This document shows, piece by piece, positions 5,029 to 5,442 of a DNA stretch of 5,442 bases (position 1 is the first letter of the stretch; the number at the start of each line of letters is the position of its first letter). A program made the position numbers and the translations under genes. The notes beneath the pieces are model-generated. The model made no database searches. It saw only the letters and a list, made by a program, of their open reading frames with translations, and was not told where the DNA came from. Source of the stretch: CAZYWA01 sp964650975 [NCBI: uncultured bacterium]. Lineage in GTDB: Bacteria; JADJOY01. The stretch covers positions 1-5,442 of the forward strand of contig CAZYWA010000539.1 in assembly GCA_964650975.1 (NCBI GenBank), written 5' to 3'.

Positions 5029-5424
5029 GTAGGGGACCGCGCACCTTCGGGGGCGCATCGCTTCACAGCGCTCCTCAGCGGCACTCAAAACGGTCCTTCG
5101 TCGCGTCTCGATTCGAGCGTTCAGTCGCACCGTGCACGCGGCCCGCCGCTTTCCTTGCATGTCGCTGAGGTGCTACCGCGCGCCTTCCGCGCCTACCTGG
5201 CCTTCTTGGCGGAGCAATTCGCGCGCCGCCGCCGAGCAGGCTGAGTAGCGGCGGCAAGAGATCCGCGAGAAACTCGACCCGGCTCTCTCCCCTCTCTGCA
5301 TTGAAGCGTCCAGGAACCACCGAGAGGAGCGCGTAGATCGTTCGGCTCACGGCTGCACCGCTCATCGCGAACAGACCGGCCACCGTTCCATGCCGGTGCG
5401 GCCGTGGGTACATCCAGGGGGACC
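5029..5424. other. about 400 bases without a supported gene
   Basis: Open frames exist on both strands here, but their third-position bias is weak or mixed and no domain is recognisable. One short plus-strand stretch (about 5170-5244, reading VLPRAFRAYLAFLAEQFARR before a TGA) has good coding bias and may be the tail of a decayed gene. Otherwise I see nothing definite. Confidence 0.4.
5313..5327. repeat. 15-bp exact copy of a transposase-relic segment
   Basis: GGAACCACCGAGAGG at 5313-5327 is identical to 688-702, inside the transposase relic where it encodes R-N-H-R-E. The flanks do not match. A chance 15-mer match in 5.4 kb is uncommon but possible in biased GC-rich sequence. Confidence 0.3.
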
Positions 5425-5442
5425 ATGCTCGAGAAGCAACCG
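5425..5442 (+). CDS. possible start of a plus-strand gene leaving the right edge
   Basis: ATG CTC GAG AAG CAA CCG (M-L-E-K-Q-P) is preceded by AGGGGGA 2 bases upstream of the ATG, a usable though close Shine-Dalgarno sequence. Only six codons are visible, so no product can be given. Confidence 0.25.

Noticed and set aside
5075-5413. 112-residue minus-strand open frame
   Set aside because: The piece MSGAAVSRTIYALLSVVPG looks plausible, but third-position bias is mixed, there is no ribosome site, and the second half is Arg-rich like a shadow frame.
1-5442. CRISPR array, tRNA, rRNA or complete insertion sequence
   Set aside because: No regularly spaced repeats, no cloverleaf with a conserved T-loop, no rRNA sequence, and no terminal inverted repeats or target duplications around the transposase relic were seen by eye.

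Overview
The window is high-GC DNA with strong G/C bias at third codon positions. It most resembles a large, regulation-rich genome such as Myxococcota or another former deltaproteobacterial or Acidobacteria-like lineage. I base that on the PilZ/Ser-Thr-kinase/receiver fusion and on the type of DDE transposase relic; no taxonomic marker is present.

The centre is a minus-strand signalling pair. The intact gene at 3657-1975 encodes a 560-residue soluble protein with a PilZ domain, a complete eukaryotic-like Ser/Thr kinase and a C-terminal receiver-like domain. The receiver has Ser in place of the phospho-accepting Asp. Overlapping its 3' end and running on in the same direction (about 1996-989) is a second PilZ gene. 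It has a degenerate ligand motif, an unrecognised helical C-terminal region of about 190 residues, and two compensating frameshifts. The two genes look like one operon that could couple cyclic-di-GMP (or a degenerate version of that input) to protein phosphorylation. Upstream of the kinase there is a sigma-54-like promoter match and a pair of CCTAGG palindromes.

Left flank: a decayed, 3'-truncated DDE transposase of the 'integrase core domain' type (192-985, plus strand) has two nonsense codons, a frameshift and a lost catalytic Asp, and ends within a few bases of the PilZ gene's stop. At the extreme left edge, a strong ribosome-binding site and an ATG on the minus strand mark the start of a gene that leaves the window. 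Two inverted repeats lie in its leader.

Right flank (3660-5442): a strongly dyad-symmetric intergenic stretch is followed by a short plus-strand reading frame (about 3918-4238) with faint similarity to the ribosome hibernation factor fold. Convergent to it is a minus-strand hypothetical gene (4886-4317) whose natural C-terminus seems to continue in another frame to 4232. Its end recalls phage ABA-sandwich-type proteins. A small minus-strand ORF overlaps that gene's start. The last 400 bases hold no supported gene until a possible plus-strand start at the very end.

The kinase gene is clean over 1.7 kb, while its neighbours carry several frameshifts. The flanks are therefore either decaying or contain local sequence errors. 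No tRNA, rRNA or CRISPR was seen.
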